Positions 50,828-58,177 of a DNA stretch of 64,000 nucleotides are shown here, piece by piece. Origin of the DNA: WYZ-LMO2 sp038731605 (lineage in GTDB: Archaea; Halobacteriota; Archaeoglobi; Archaeoglobales; Archaeoglobaceae). A program made the position numbers and the translations under genes. The DNA lies in the NCBI GenBank assembly GCA_038731605.1, contig JAVYQP010000004.1, positions 1 through 64,000 of the forward strand, read 5' to 3'. Position 1 is the first letter of the stretch. Every line of letters begins with the position of its first letter. The notes under the pieces were generated by a model. It saw only the letters and a list, made by a program, of their open reading frames with translations. It was not told the origin of the DNA and did no database searches.

Positions 50828-51433
50828 ATGGATGTGCTGTTAAATCCTGACAAATTCTTCGCAGAGCACAAAGAGATGGGTTTCAAGCTTCCAATTGCGA
50901 TCGTGGCGATCTCTGCAACGATATCGGCGATTTCAGCCTACTCCATTTCTCAGACTATCTTTAAGGCGGTGCCAATCGAACAAGGGGGCTTAAATCTTCT
51001 TCCACTTCTCTCTGCGTTCGCTGCGATTTCTGCGTTTCTGGGCGTATTTCTGTTCTGGATAATACTCACTGCGATTCTCTACCTCTTGTCTGCGATATTC
51101 AAGGGTAAAGGGGATTTCACGACTCTGATGAAGTTCTTAGCCTTCAGCTTCATCCCACCGATTATACTCAGCCCCGTTTATCTATACCTCGACGCAGAGC
51201 TCTTCGGATCGCCGACGATGGAGAATCTCTACGCTGTCATAATCTTCTCAGGCGTAGTAGCGATTTGGCAGTTCGTATACTTCGTTTTCGCAGTTAAAAA
51301 CGCAAGAGAGCTCAGCGTTAAGAAGTCTGCGATCGTCTGCGCAATCCCGCTCGTGCTCTGGTTTGCATACTCGATCTACTCACTCCAAAGCCAACTCGAA
51401 GCTCTGCAGATGCTGAAAAGTCTTCAAGGCTAA
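50828..51433 (+). CDS. Yip1-domain membrane protein
   Basis: The 201 residues start MDVLLNPDKFFAEHKEMGFK, the usual short cytoplasmic lead of Yip1-like proteins, followed by five membrane helices. The conserved motif region LMKFLAFSFIPPIILSPVYL is present. The biological role in archaea is unknown. A TATA box CTTATATACAAA lies at about 50801-50811. The dUTPase-like gene begins three bases after the stop, and pyrD follows, so the three genes form an operon. Confidence 0.8.
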   Translation: MDVLLNPDKFFAEHKEMGFKLPIAIVAISATISAISAYSISQTIFKAVPIEQGGLNLLPLLSAFAAISAFLGVFLFWIILTAILYLLSAIFKGKGDFTTLMKFLAFSFIPPIILSPVYLYLDAELFGSPTMENLYAVIIFSGVVAIWQFVYFVFAVKNARELSVKKSAIVCAIPLVLWFAYSIYSLQSQLEALQMLKSLQG

Positions 51434-51435
51434 GT

Positions 51436-51942
51436 ATGTGTGTGCTCACAGCTGAAGAAATAAGGAGGAGGATCGAATCTGGGCTCATCAGCGACTACAT
51501 CGAACTCGAGACTCAACTGCAACCGAATGGGTTTGACTGCACTCTGCGGAGCGTTAGAAAGCTTAAATCCGCTGGAAAAATTGACTTCAGCAACGCAGAG
51601 CGAGTGATTTCGGAGAGTGAAGAGATAGAGTTCGAAGACTGGGTTTATCTAAGCCCTGGAGTGTATAAAGCGATTCTCAACGAAGTTGTTCGATTGAGCA
51701 ACGATTTAATGGCGATAGCGAAGCCAAGGAGTTCTCTCTTGCGATGTGGTGTGAGCATTGAAACCGCTGTTTGGGACGCTGGATACGAGGGAAGGAGCGA
51801 AGTTCTCTTGGTTGTGCACAATCCCCATGGAGTTTGGCTGAAAAAGAACGCAAGAATTCTGCAACTGATCTTCATAAAGCTCTGCTCGACGACGCACGGC
51901 TACAGCGGGGCATACAAGTTCGAGAACGTATTTAAGCGGTGA
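51436..51942 (+). CDS. dUTPase/dCTP deaminase family protein
   Basis: The trimeric family removes dUTP or makes dUMP from dCTP. The 168 residues contain IELETQLQPNGFDCTLRSV at the N-terminus and IAKPRSSLLRCGVSIETAVWD with the following AGYEGRSEVLLVVHNPHG. The PRSSLLR motif is shared; the catalytic glutamate of dCTP deaminases in a LEL context is replaced by LLVVHN, which favours the dUTPase function. I therefore call it most likely an archaeal dut. It sits between Yip1 and pyrD, a fitting pyrimidine context. Confidence 0.78.
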   Translation: MCVLTAEEIRRRIESGLISDYIELETQLQPNGFDCTLRSVRKLKSAGKIDFSNAERVISESEEIEFEDWVYLSPGVYKAILNEVVRLSNDLMAIAKPRSSLLRCGVSIETAVWDAGYEGRSEVLLVVHNPHGVWLKKNARILQLIFIKLCSTTHGYSGAYKFENVFKR

Positions 51943-51955
51943 GCCAACTTCCAAT

Positions 51956-52837
51956 ATGCTCGAAGTCGAGCTCAGCGGATTGAAGCTCAAAAACCCTCTG
52001 ATCCTTGCAAGCGGAATCTTAGGAAGCTACAGTTCGTCGCTCAACGAGATCGCAAACGATGCTGGAGCGGTTGTTACGAAATCGGTTTGCTTAGAGGGCA
52101 GAGAGGGCTACAGGAATCCGACGGTTATAAACTGGAGGTGCGGACTCATAAACGCAGTCGGCTTACCATCGCCGAAAGCCTTAGAGTTTGCGGAGGAGCT
52201 TAAGAAGTTCAGTTTTGCATCTCCGCTGATAGTAAGCATATACGCAAAGAAATCCGAAGAAATGGGGAGACTCGCTGAGATATTTGAATTCGCAAATGCC
52301 TTTGAAGTTAACCTGAGCTGTCCCCATGTAAAAGGTATGGGAATCGAAATCGGAAGAGATCCAGAGCTTTCCAAGGAACTCGTAAGAGCTTTGAAGGACT
52401 CAACTGAAAAGCCAGTGTTTGCAAAGGTATCTGCGATCCACGACTACCTAAAGCTCAGCAGAGAGCTCGAAAAAGCTGGCGTGGATGCGATAACGATAAC
52501 GAACACAATTCCGGGTATGAAGATAGACATAATCTCGAGGAAGCCGATTCTAAGCAATCTATACGGCGGAGTCAGCGGGCACGCAATAAAGCCCATAGCG
52601 TTGAAGTGCGTCTTTGATCTCTACAGAGAGCTTGAGGTTCCAATAATCGGATGCGGTGGGATAACGAGTTTTGAGGACGTTCTGGAGTTCGTGATGGCTG
52701 GTGCAACTGCGGTCGAGATCGGGTCGGCGGTTTTTTACAGCAAAAAAATATTTTACAGCCTAAAAGAGAGCCTAATAGCCTTTTTGAGGGCAAACAACGT
52801 TCGAATCGCTGAACTGATCGGTTCAGCGCATCAATAG
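51956..52837 (+). CDS. pyrD: Dihydroorotate dehydrogenase, class 1B
   Basis: The enzyme oxidises dihydroorotate to orotate in pyrimidine synthesis. The FMN barrel starts NPLILASGILGSYSSS, and the active-site base is the cysteine in FEVNLSCPHVKGMG, typical of class 1. ITITNTIPGMKIDI, NLYGGVSGHAIKPIAL and GCGGITSFEDVLEFVMAGA are the other motifs. Class 1B needs the electron-transfer subunit PyrK, which is not adjacent here. The 293 residues are normal length. Confidence 0.95.
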   Translation: MLEVELSGLKLKNPLILASGILGSYSSSLNEIANDAGAVVTKSVCLEGREGYRNPTVINWRCGLINAVGLPSPKALEFAEELKKFSFASPLIVSIYAKKSEEMGRLAEIFEFANAFEVNLSCPHVKGMGIEIGRDPELSKELVRALKDSTEKPVFAKVSAIHDYLKLSRELEKAGVDAITITNTIPGMKIDIISRKPILSNLYGGVSGHAIKPIALKCVFDLYRELEVPIIGCGGITSFEDVLEFVMAGATAVEIGSAVFYSKKIFYSLKESLIAFLRANNVRIAELIGSAHQ

Positions 52838-52892
52838 ACTCGAGTCGAATGAGTTGGAGAAAACATATATAGCTTAGAAGCTACGAGGAACG

Positions 52893-53243
52893 ATGTTCGT
52901 GAACTCATACTTGGATGAGATTCGCAGGGTTCTCTCTGGAGAATTCGAGCTAATACCCGAGCTTCTTGACCCGGAGAAGATAAAGAGCTTATTCGAGAAG
53001 GACTGCGAGACAATCGTCGAAGCTGTGCAAAAAAAGAGCGTTGACGTAGAGTCTGCAAAAAGGAACTTTTTCCTCCTCAAGAGCTACGTTGTTACCCAAC
53101 TGCTAACGCATTGCGAAAGGCTGAGGAAGCTGGCGGAAGAGAAGGGGATCAAAGTCACCACAACTCCAAGGGAAGAAGATGTGAACGAGATTGCGATTAT
53201 GATCGAGGAGGTCGAGAAAAGCCTGTTGGAGAATTCGAGATAA
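52893..53243 (+). CDS. Unrecognised helical protein
   Basis: The 116-residue protein has no motif I recognise. It is rich in charged helices: MFVNSYLDEIRRVLSG, IKSLFEKDCETIVEAVQKK, NFFLLKSYVVTQLLTHCERL and a final EVEKSLLENSR. The single cysteines are too far apart for a metal site. A good TATA box ACATATATAGC at about 52862-52872 lies 25 nt before the ATG, so the gene is probably expressed on its own. Coding quality looks real from length, promoter and composition. Confidence 0.7.
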   Translation: MFVNSYLDEIRRVLSGEFELIPELLDPEKIKSLFEKDCETIVEAVQKKSVDVESAKRNFFLLKSYVVTQLLTHCERLRKLAEEKGIKVTTTPREEDVNEIAIMIEEVEKSLLENSR

Positions 53244-53750
53244 GCAAAATTTTATAGAGAGTAAATTCTATTCTCCGCAACAGCCTTAGCTATCGATCTT
53301 TCATCGAAGCCAAACAATCCAAAAGTGAAGTTGCGCACAGCTTTTCAGGCAACGTCGTAAGAAAGGAGTTCACAAAGTCATCGCTTACCCATACGAAGCA
53401 GAGATTTACAAAATCGAGAACCCTCGAGAACGGTTCGAGTTCCTTAATAAAAACATTCGGGAAGTCTGGAAGAGAAAATGTCGAAAGGAATGGAAGGAAT
53501 CGTTACGTTCTCAACCCGATCCAATTGTCAGTGAGGGTTATCGTGAAGGTTAGCTTCGTCAAATAGGAGAAACTGCAAAGGATCCTGTGAATCTCATATT
53601 TTGGAGGCAAGGCATGGAATTGCGAACGAGAGAAGCATTGCAAAGTTCATCGCAGACAATCGCTTGGCTCGATTGATCTCTTATTCCATCGGCGAATTTT
53701 TGGAGAGAAACGTAAACGAGATATCCTCAGAGGTCGACGGGTTGGAAGAT
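53244..53750 (+). pseudogene. Decayed coding segment before surE
   Basis: This stretch has protein-like plus-strand frames broken by stops and a frameshift. From about 53331 to the TAG at 53551 it reads ...KVIAYPYEAEIYKIENPRER and IREVWKRKCRKEWKESLRS, with QPDPIVSEGYREG before the stop. The same frame reopens as RQIGETAKDPVNLIFWRQG. After a shift, NERSIAKFIADNRLARLIS runs on in frame into surE. No start codon or known family fits. On the minus strand a similar peptide DERSIAKAVAENRIYSL ends at about 53263, with different codons. I read the segment as remnants of one or more lost genes. Confidence 0.4.
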
Positions 53751-54536
53751 ATGATACTGCTGACGAACGATGACGGAATACATTCGGCTGGACTAAGAAA
53801 GGCATACGAAACTCTTGCGGAGATCGATGAGGTCGTTGTCGTTGCACCGATAACGCAGATGAGCGCAGTGGGGAGGAGCATTTCGATAATGCACCCAGTC
53901 AGGATCTACGAGATGAAGATAAACGGAATGAAAGCCTTTGCAATCGATGGAACGCCAACGGATGCGGTGATCCTTGGAATATACGAGATAATCAAGGATA
54001 TTCCCGACCTTACGGTTTGCGGGATAAATTTAGGGGAGAACTTGTCAACGGAAGCGGTCACAACTTCGGGAACCGTTTGCTCTGCCTTAGAAGCTGCGAC
54101 GCAGGGAAGCAAAGCAATAGCGATTTCGATGGAGATGCACGACAGGGAGAAGTTCGAACCAACTTGCGACTACGATTTCGAGAACGCCAAAAAAGTGCTG
54201 AGATGGGTTGCGAGAAAGGTTATCGAAGAGGGGTTGCCGAAGAACGTTGATGTTTTGAACGTGAACGTTCCTAAGAGATTCAATGGGAAAATAAAGATCA
54301 CAAGGCTTGCGAGGAAGATGTATGAGACGAGAGTCGAGAAAAGGGTTGACCCACGGGGAAGAGAGTATTACTGGATCCACGGAGTCGAGGTTGAGAGCGC
54401 AGAAGAGGGCACAGATATATATGCGCTGAGAAAGGGTTTCGCATCGATAACGCCCATAAGTCTGAACATGTCCGCTGTAGCCCTTGAGGGATGGGAAGAT
54501 GAGTGGGAAAGTCAACGCTTCGAAATTAGCACTTGA
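53751..54536 (+). CDS. surE: 5-prime/3-prime nucleotidase SurE
   Basis: SurE dephosphorylates nucleoside monophosphates. The start MILLTNDDGIHSAGLRKAYE holds the metal-binding Asp-Asp pair. The serine/asparagine loop follows in APITQMSAVGRSISI, and SGINLGEN-like VCGINLGENLSTEAVTTSGT closes the site. The ATG at 53751 matches family starts and gives 261 residues. The reading frame stays open for 50 codons upstream to a TTG at 53601, but that part belongs to the decayed segment. The last 38 bases overlap rpiA. Confidence 0.93.
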   Translation: MILLTNDDGIHSAGLRKAYETLAEIDEVVVVAPITQMSAVGRSISIMHPVRIYEMKINGMKAFAIDGTPTDAVILGIYEIIKDIPDLTVCGINLGENLSTEAVTTSGTVCSALEAATQGSKAIAISMEMHDREKFEPTCDYDFENAKKVLRWVARKVIEEGLPKNVDVLNVNVPKRFNGKIKITRLARKMYETRVEKRVDPRGREYYWIHGVEVESAEEGTDIYALRKGFASITPISLNMSAVALEGWEDEWESQRFEIST

Positions 54537-55167
54537 GCTGATAAAAGACGGTGTCGTCCTTGGCATAGGCTCTGGAACGACTGTAGAGGTTTTTCTCAAC
54601 CTTCTCGGGGAGAAAATAAAGAGCGAAGGGATCAAGATCTACGGAGTTCCGAGCAGTTACCAGTCAATGCTCTTGGCGATAAAGAATGGAATAAAGATCG
54701 TCGACCTCGCAGAAAACGAACCAGAGATTTGCGTCGATGGTGCGGATCAGGTTGATTCAAAGCTGAACTGCATAAAGGGTGGCGGAGGAGCGATGACAAG
54801 GGAGAAGATCGTAGCTTCTGCGAGCAAGAAAGTCGTGATAATCGTGGACGAGTCGAAGCTTTCAGAAAGGCTTTCAATACCAGTCCCAGTCGAAGTCCTC
54901 CCCTTTGCGTATGGATACGTCCTGCGCAGACTTTCGAAGATCTGCAAACCAAAGCTCAGGGAAGGTAGCGGAAAGGTTGGACCCGTGATAACGGACAACG
55001 GGAACTTCATCGTCGACTGCGATTTCGGGATAGTTGAAGAGCCAAAAAGGGTTGAAGAAGAACTTAAATCGATCCCTGGAATTCTCGAGAGCGGAATCTT
55101 CCCCGCAGAGATGATCGATGCAGTGATCGTTGGAAACAGCGAGTCTGCAAGGATCGTGAAAAAGTAA
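54499..55167 (+). CDS. rpiA: Ribose-5-phosphate isomerase A
   Basis: RpiA interconverts ribose 5-phosphate and ribulose 5-phosphate, providing ribose for nucleotides. Signatures: VLGIGSGTTVEVFLNLLGE, ICVDGADQVDSKLNCIKGGG with the catalytic aspartate-glutamate region, GGGGAMTREKIVASAS and IIVDESKLSERL with the catalytic lysine. The ATG at 54499 follows GAGGGATGGGAAG and gives 222 residues; the TTG at 54484 is less likely. It overlaps surE by 38 bases, so the two nucleotide-sugar genes are coupled. Its stop lies close to the convergent ftr stop. Confidence 0.95.
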   Translation: MSGKVNASKLALELIKDGVVLGIGSGTTVEVFLNLLGEKIKSEGIKIYGVPSSYQSMLLAIKNGIKIVDLAENEPEICVDGADQVDSKLNCIKGGGGAMTREKIVASASKKVVIIVDESKLSERLSIPVPVEVLPFAYGYVLRRLSKICKPKLREGSGKVGPVITDNGNFIVDCDFGIVEEPKRVEEELKSIPGILESGIFPAEMIDAVIVGNSESARIVKK

Positions 55168-55171
55168 AAAA

Positions 55172-56077
55172 TCAGAGATACTTCGAAATCACGTCCCTAA
55201 GGTAGATCTTGTGCTGTCCAAGCTTCCCGCCGTAGTTTCCAGCGGAGAGCTTCAAAACACCGTCGATCTTGCTCGCAACCTTTAAACAGAGAGCCATCGC
55301 CTTCTCGACTGCATCAAGGCTCACGCCGTTTATCACGATCTCTGGGATCGACTTCACACCATCAGGAACCTTCGAATCAGGGATCTTTCCCTTCAGCGTT
55401 GGGCAGAAGTAGTGGTTCGTGGTCGGACCGATCTCGGGATACTTAGTTTCGGGTTTGCTACCCGCAGAGCAGATGTCGAAAGACGTTATCACTCCGTCGA
55501 GCTGTTTCAAAGCTTCGACGCAAGCTTCCCCAGCTTCGAGCGCAGAGTCTTCGCTGTCGCAGAAGAGCCAGATGTTTCCGCCTGCGATTCCATTCGCATA
55601 ACCAATGTAGCGCTCGATGACGAACTCGCCGAACATTATCGGGACGACGATCACCTTTCTTCCCCACCGCTCCTCCTCCCATTCGTATCCATCGCCACAT
55701 CTGCCAACGTTGAGCTCGGCGTCGAATTTGGTTTCGCTTTCGGTTGCGTTGAAAACCCTCGTAGTCGGAACGACTAAGATCCCCTGCCTGAGCCTCTTGC
55801 TCATCTCCCTCATAAGCACGTCCATGAACCTCTTAGACTTCTGAACCCAAACCTGGCAAATCGCCCCAATTCTTCCATCTGGTGTTTCGTTGGGGGACAA
55901 CCACTTCTCTATTCCGCCCTCGGATTCGCCGAAAACTGTTGAGGGCAAAGAAGTTGCAGAAACCGCAGCTTTTTCCAAAAGCCACCTGTGCTTCGCCGTT
56001 ACGATGAACCTCGAGTAAATGCCATCGAAGGCTTCGCAGTATGTATCCTCAACCGGCACACCATTAACCTCGAGCAT
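55172..56077 (-). CDS. ftr: Formylmethanofuran:tetrahydromethanopterin formyltransferase
   Basis: Ftr moves the formyl group from methanofuran to tetrahydromethanopterin, a step of CO2 reduction in methanogens and of lactate or acyl oxidation to CO2 in Archaeoglobus. The 301 residues begin VNGVPVEDTYCEAFDGIYSR and contain VVPTTRVFNATESETKFD, the GRCGDGYEWEEERWGRK loop, ICSAGSKPETKYPEIGPTTN and a C-terminal LSAGNYGGKLGQHKIYLRD. These are all Ftr signatures. It stands alone, with TATA-like AGATTTTAAACC at 56094-56107. It is the strongest metabolic clue to the organism. Confidence 0.96.
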   Translation of the reverse strand: MLEVNGVPVEDTYCEAFDGIYSRFIVTAKHRWLLEKAAVSATSLPSTVFGESEGGIEKWLSPNETPDGRIGAICQVWVQKSKRFMDVLMREMSKRLRQGILVVPTTRVFNATESETKFDAELNVGRCGDGYEWEEERWGRKVIVVPIMFGEFVIERYIGYANGIAGGNIWLFCDSEDSALEAGEACVEALKQLDGVITSFDICSAGSKPETKYPEIGPTTNHYFCPTLKGKIPDSKVPDGVKSIPEIVINGVSLDAVEKAMALCLKVASKIDGVLKLSAGNYGGKLGQHKIYLRDVISKYL

Positions 56078-56278
56078 GTCCTGAGTAGCTCAGAGGTTTA
56101 AAATCTTTTTGAGAGCCAAAAATATTTATGTAAGGCACTAAAATGTCCGTAAGATGACTTAGGCGAGATGGGAAAAAGAAGGGAGGTCAAGATTCTGCTG
56201 AGCAAGCAAAAAAGGAGAGCTATCTCTTAATGATTGTTCCGAGCTATGTAGAGTTCCAAATGTCGAGGATGAGATGCT

Positions 56279-56380
56279 AAGAAGATCTCCAATCTCAAGA
56301 TAGATGCGGTCAAGAGGATGCTGAAGAGAGGCCATGGAATAAACGCTCACAACTTGAGATACTCTTGTGAGATTTGTTGA
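56279..56380 (+). pseudogene. Possible remnant of a tyrosine recombinase C-terminus
   Basis: One frame reads KKISNLKIDAVKRMLKRGHG followed by INAHNLRYSCEIC and a stop. HNLRYS (codons 56348-56365) resembles the box II H-x-x-R motif of integrases, usually HxLRHS or HxLRYS. The upstream part of the box and the catalytic tyrosine are not found in any frame nearby. The fragment may come from a decayed integrated element. Chance similarity cannot be excluded. Confidence 0.3.
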
Positions 56381-56460
56381 ATGACCAATTGTCTTAAAGC
56401 CGAGAAGTCTATTTAGCGTTCACAATAGCGATGACGTCGAGTTTGCAATCTTTGGGTTTT

Positions 56461-56510
56461 TCAAAATTTTGAAAGTTTTGCAAATTTTGCAAGTTTTTTG
56501 AGTTTTGTAA
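56461..56510. repeat. AT-rich imperfect direct repeat, GTTTTGCAAATTTTG-type
   Basis: Units of the form AAATTTTG, AAAGTTTTGC, AAATTTTGC, AAGTTTTTTG and AGTTTTG follow each other. The minus strand translates them as a repeat of Asn-Leu-Gln and Asn-Phe-Gln, ending EKPKDCKLDVIAIVNAK with a stop near 56413. The run lies 65 bases upstream of the membrane protein ATG. Slippage or a low-complexity coding tail are the likely explanations. Confidence 0.45.
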
Positions 56511-56577
56511 AAAAGAAACGTCGAAACCATTCAAGAAGTGCGAAAAATTTATATATTCCAAAACTATTTTAGTGAGG

Positions 56578-56847
56578 ATGTTGAAAATGGAACTCAAAGG
56601 AGAGCTGAAGCAATTCATCGATGACGAAAAAGCCAACCTTAAAGATGTTGGGGGATTGATTTTCCTACTGATCTTTCTACTATCTTTCGGCTACATGCTT
56701 TCCATCTTTGCACAAATTGATCCCAATGTTCGGAGCATAGCGACAAACTTCTCCACCTCGATCTTCCTCGGAGCCTTGATCATCGCAGCGGCCATCGTTA
56801 TCGCATTGCTCAAAAGATTAGCTCGTCCTGGCCAAGAGTTTCTTTAA
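56578..56847 (+). CDS. Small protein with two membrane helices
   Basis: The 89-residue product begins MLKMELKGELKQFIDDEKAN and has two hydrophobic helices, GGLIFLLIFLLSFGYMLSIFA and a later SIFLGALIIAAAIVIALL, then a basic KRLARPGQEFL end. A TATA box about 25 nt before the ATG at 56578 supports leaderless expression; GTG 56572 and ATG 56587 are alternatives. I recognise no family. It is the only apparently intact gene in this decayed region. Confidence 0.6.
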   Translation: MLKMELKGELKQFIDDEKANLKDVGGLIFLLIFLLSFGYMLSIFAQIDPNVRSIATNFSTSIFLGALIIAAAIVIALLKRLARPGQEFL

Positions 56848-57142
56848 CCGTAGTGAGGTTTTTCTATTTTTGCCCCCTCGTGATTATCCTGAGCTGTTTG
56901 GAATATTGGGTCAGCTTAGAAATGGATGAGGTAAAAGCTGACGTCCTCGTGACCTCTTACTTCGATCCACGAATCCTATTCCACCTTTCTGAATCGATAC
57001 TTCGAAGTTAGAAGGCTCTATTTCTATCGGTTTTTTAGGCGGAAGGAAAAAGCTAAGATCAGATAATGATCAGAATTCGAGAGAACCCTTTGAAGCGTTG
57101 AACGACTTTAAACTCATGAGCAAACCCTCGCAATCTACACCA
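56848..57142. other. Gene-poor stretch with short broken reading frames
   Basis: No intact gene is seen. A plus-strand frame open from about 56883 reads IILSCLEYWVSLEMDEVKAD and VLVTSYFDPRILFHL, ending at the TAG at 57009. It looks protein-like but lacks a proper beginning and end, so it may be part of a decayed gene. The remaining sequence to 57142 shows nothing definite. Confidence 0.35.
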
Positions 57143-57352
57143 TTAAAGAATTTGTCGAGAGATAAAGATCACGTCAAGCCTTGAGACCCGATAACTTTTC
57201 CATTCTTCCCACAAATAACTTGGCACCTTGTTCCATATCCATGCAGCCATGGAAGCTAAGTCAATGCTCTTGTCTTTTGGCAACTTCTTTTTGAATTTGA
57301 GGATCAAGCCCTTGATGTCAGATGGTTCTCGGGGGGTTGGTAATGTGGTCAT
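57143..57352 (-). CDS. Hypothetical protein, possibly truncated
   Basis: From the ATG at 57352 the frame gives 69 residues, MTTLPTPREPSDIKGLILKF through SIDLASMAAWIWNKVPSYLW to EEWKSYRVSRLDVIFISRQIL. The tryptophan-rich centre looks like real protein, while the last 20 residues look like read-through after a break. A TATATA element lies only about 15 nt upstream of the ATG, too near for a normal promoter. The frame is open further upstream to 57478, into the start region of the divergent DUF4405 gene. I do not recognise the family. A truncated remnant is as likely as a working gene. Confidence 0.35.
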   Translation of the reverse strand: MTTLPTPREPSDIKGLILKFKKKLPKDKSIDLASMAAWIWNKVPSYLWEEWKSYRVSRLDVIFISRQIL

Positions 57353-57404
57353 ACCCGTCACCCGTATATAGTTACACTTAAGAACCCTAAGAATTATTTT
57401 TCGT

Positions 57405-57668
57405 ATGAGGACGCTGATTCGCTTGAGGATTCTCATCTTTGCGCTTGCGGTTGCATTTGGCGTTCTGAGCTTAGCCACTGGCTTAGTGCTTTACTTCTGG
57501 CCTCATGGTCCAAGGGCTGGGCAAATAATAGTTCTTGGCATGACAAAAGCTGAGTGGGGTGAAGTTCACACGTGGGTCTCTCTCTTAGCCTTGATCGTAA
57601 TCGCAGTGCATTTGATCGTCAACCGTGCTTCTATTAAGCTATACCTCCGATGTCTAAGGGAGCTCTAA
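57405..57668 (+). CDS. DUF4405-like small membrane protein with paired histidines
   Basis: The 87 residues begin MRTLIRLRILIFALAVAFGV. They form two or three membrane helices with histidines in GEVHTWVSLLALIVIAVHLIVNR. This H-x(13)-H pattern is shared with DUF4405 and with cytochrome b-type heme ligands of small membrane proteins. Heme binding or a redox role is inferred, not shown. An amphipathic stretch (RAGQIIVLGMTKAEWG) joins the helices. It converges on the flavin reductase gene with a four-base overlap. Confidence 0.65.
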   Translation: MRTLIRLRILIFALAVAFGVLSLATGLVLYFWPHGPRAGQIIVLGMTKAEWGEVHTWVSLLALIVIAVHLIVNRASIKLYLRCLREL

Positions 57669-58177
57669 GGGCTGAAGATTTCGTCCGAGTTCGTCGTGAA
57701 GTTCTTGCCGAAGCCTGCGTGCATCACGAAACGGTAGCTCAGATCTGGCTTCTGTCCTTTGAACGCATCGCCAATAGTTGCGGAAACGATTTCTGCAACG
57801 AAGAAAGTGTGATCTCCAGTTTCGACTTCGTTCACAACCTTGCACTCTAAGTTCGCCTGGCATTCCTTGATCGAAGGAACCCTGACTTTTTTCGATGGAA
57901 CCAACGTGAGCTTCAGCTTCGAAAACTTGTCTTCTTTCGCTCCACTAACGGTTCCCGCAATCCATACGTCTTTGAGAAGTTCTATCGTTGGAACCGCAAC
58001 CACGAACTCCTTGCACTCTTTTATAAGCTTGTTCGTGTATCTCTTATGCCCTATCGCAACTCCAAGCATTTGCGGTTCGAAGGACAATGGCGTTACCCAG
58101 TCGGCGGTCATAACGTTTGGCTTCTCGACGCCAGAAACAATCAAATAAGTTCTCAGGGGGTATAGGAGCTCAAGCAT
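57665..58177 (-). CDS. Flavin reductase family protein (FMN-binding split barrel)
   Basis: The family binds FMN and reduces it with NAD(P)H or serves as flavoredoxin. The 170 residues show YPLRTYLIVSGVEKPNVMTADWV at the start (here read from RTYLIVSG), PLSFEPQMLGVAIGHKRYT for the flavin phosphate, and FVVAVPTIELLKDVWIAG. The ATG at 58177 has GGAGGTGTGAGG just upstream; an in-frame ATG at 58201 is an alternative. It overlaps the HTH regulator stop by eight bases, so they are cotranscribed. The electron partner is unknown. Confidence 0.85.
   Translation of the reverse strand: MLELLYPLRTYLIVSGVEKPNVMTADWVTPLSFEPQMLGVAIGHKRYTNKLIKECKEFVVAVPTIELLKDVWIAGTVSGAKEDKFSKLKLTLVPSKKVRVPSIKECQANLECKVVNEVETGDHTFFVAEIVSATIGDAFKGQKPDLSYRFVMHAGFGKNFTTNSDEIFSP

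Larger units (their letters stand above)
56078..56571. other. Gene-poor stretch between ftr and the small membrane protein
   Basis: No intact gene is visible. The stretch holds the ftr promoter (TATA-like at 56094-56107, another ACATAAATATTTT near 56120-56132), a short plus-strand frame MGKRREVKILLSKQKRR at 56168-56230 that ends in a stop, the recombinase-like fragment at 56279-56380, and an AT-rich repeat at 56461-56510. The last part carries the TATA box ATTTATATATTCC at about 56548 for the next gene. Confidence 0.5.

Noticed and set aside
53601..53750. SurE with a 50-residue N-terminal extension
   Set aside because: SurE proteins begin directly at the MILLTNDDG motif; the extension belongs to the decayed segment and has no SurE counterpart.
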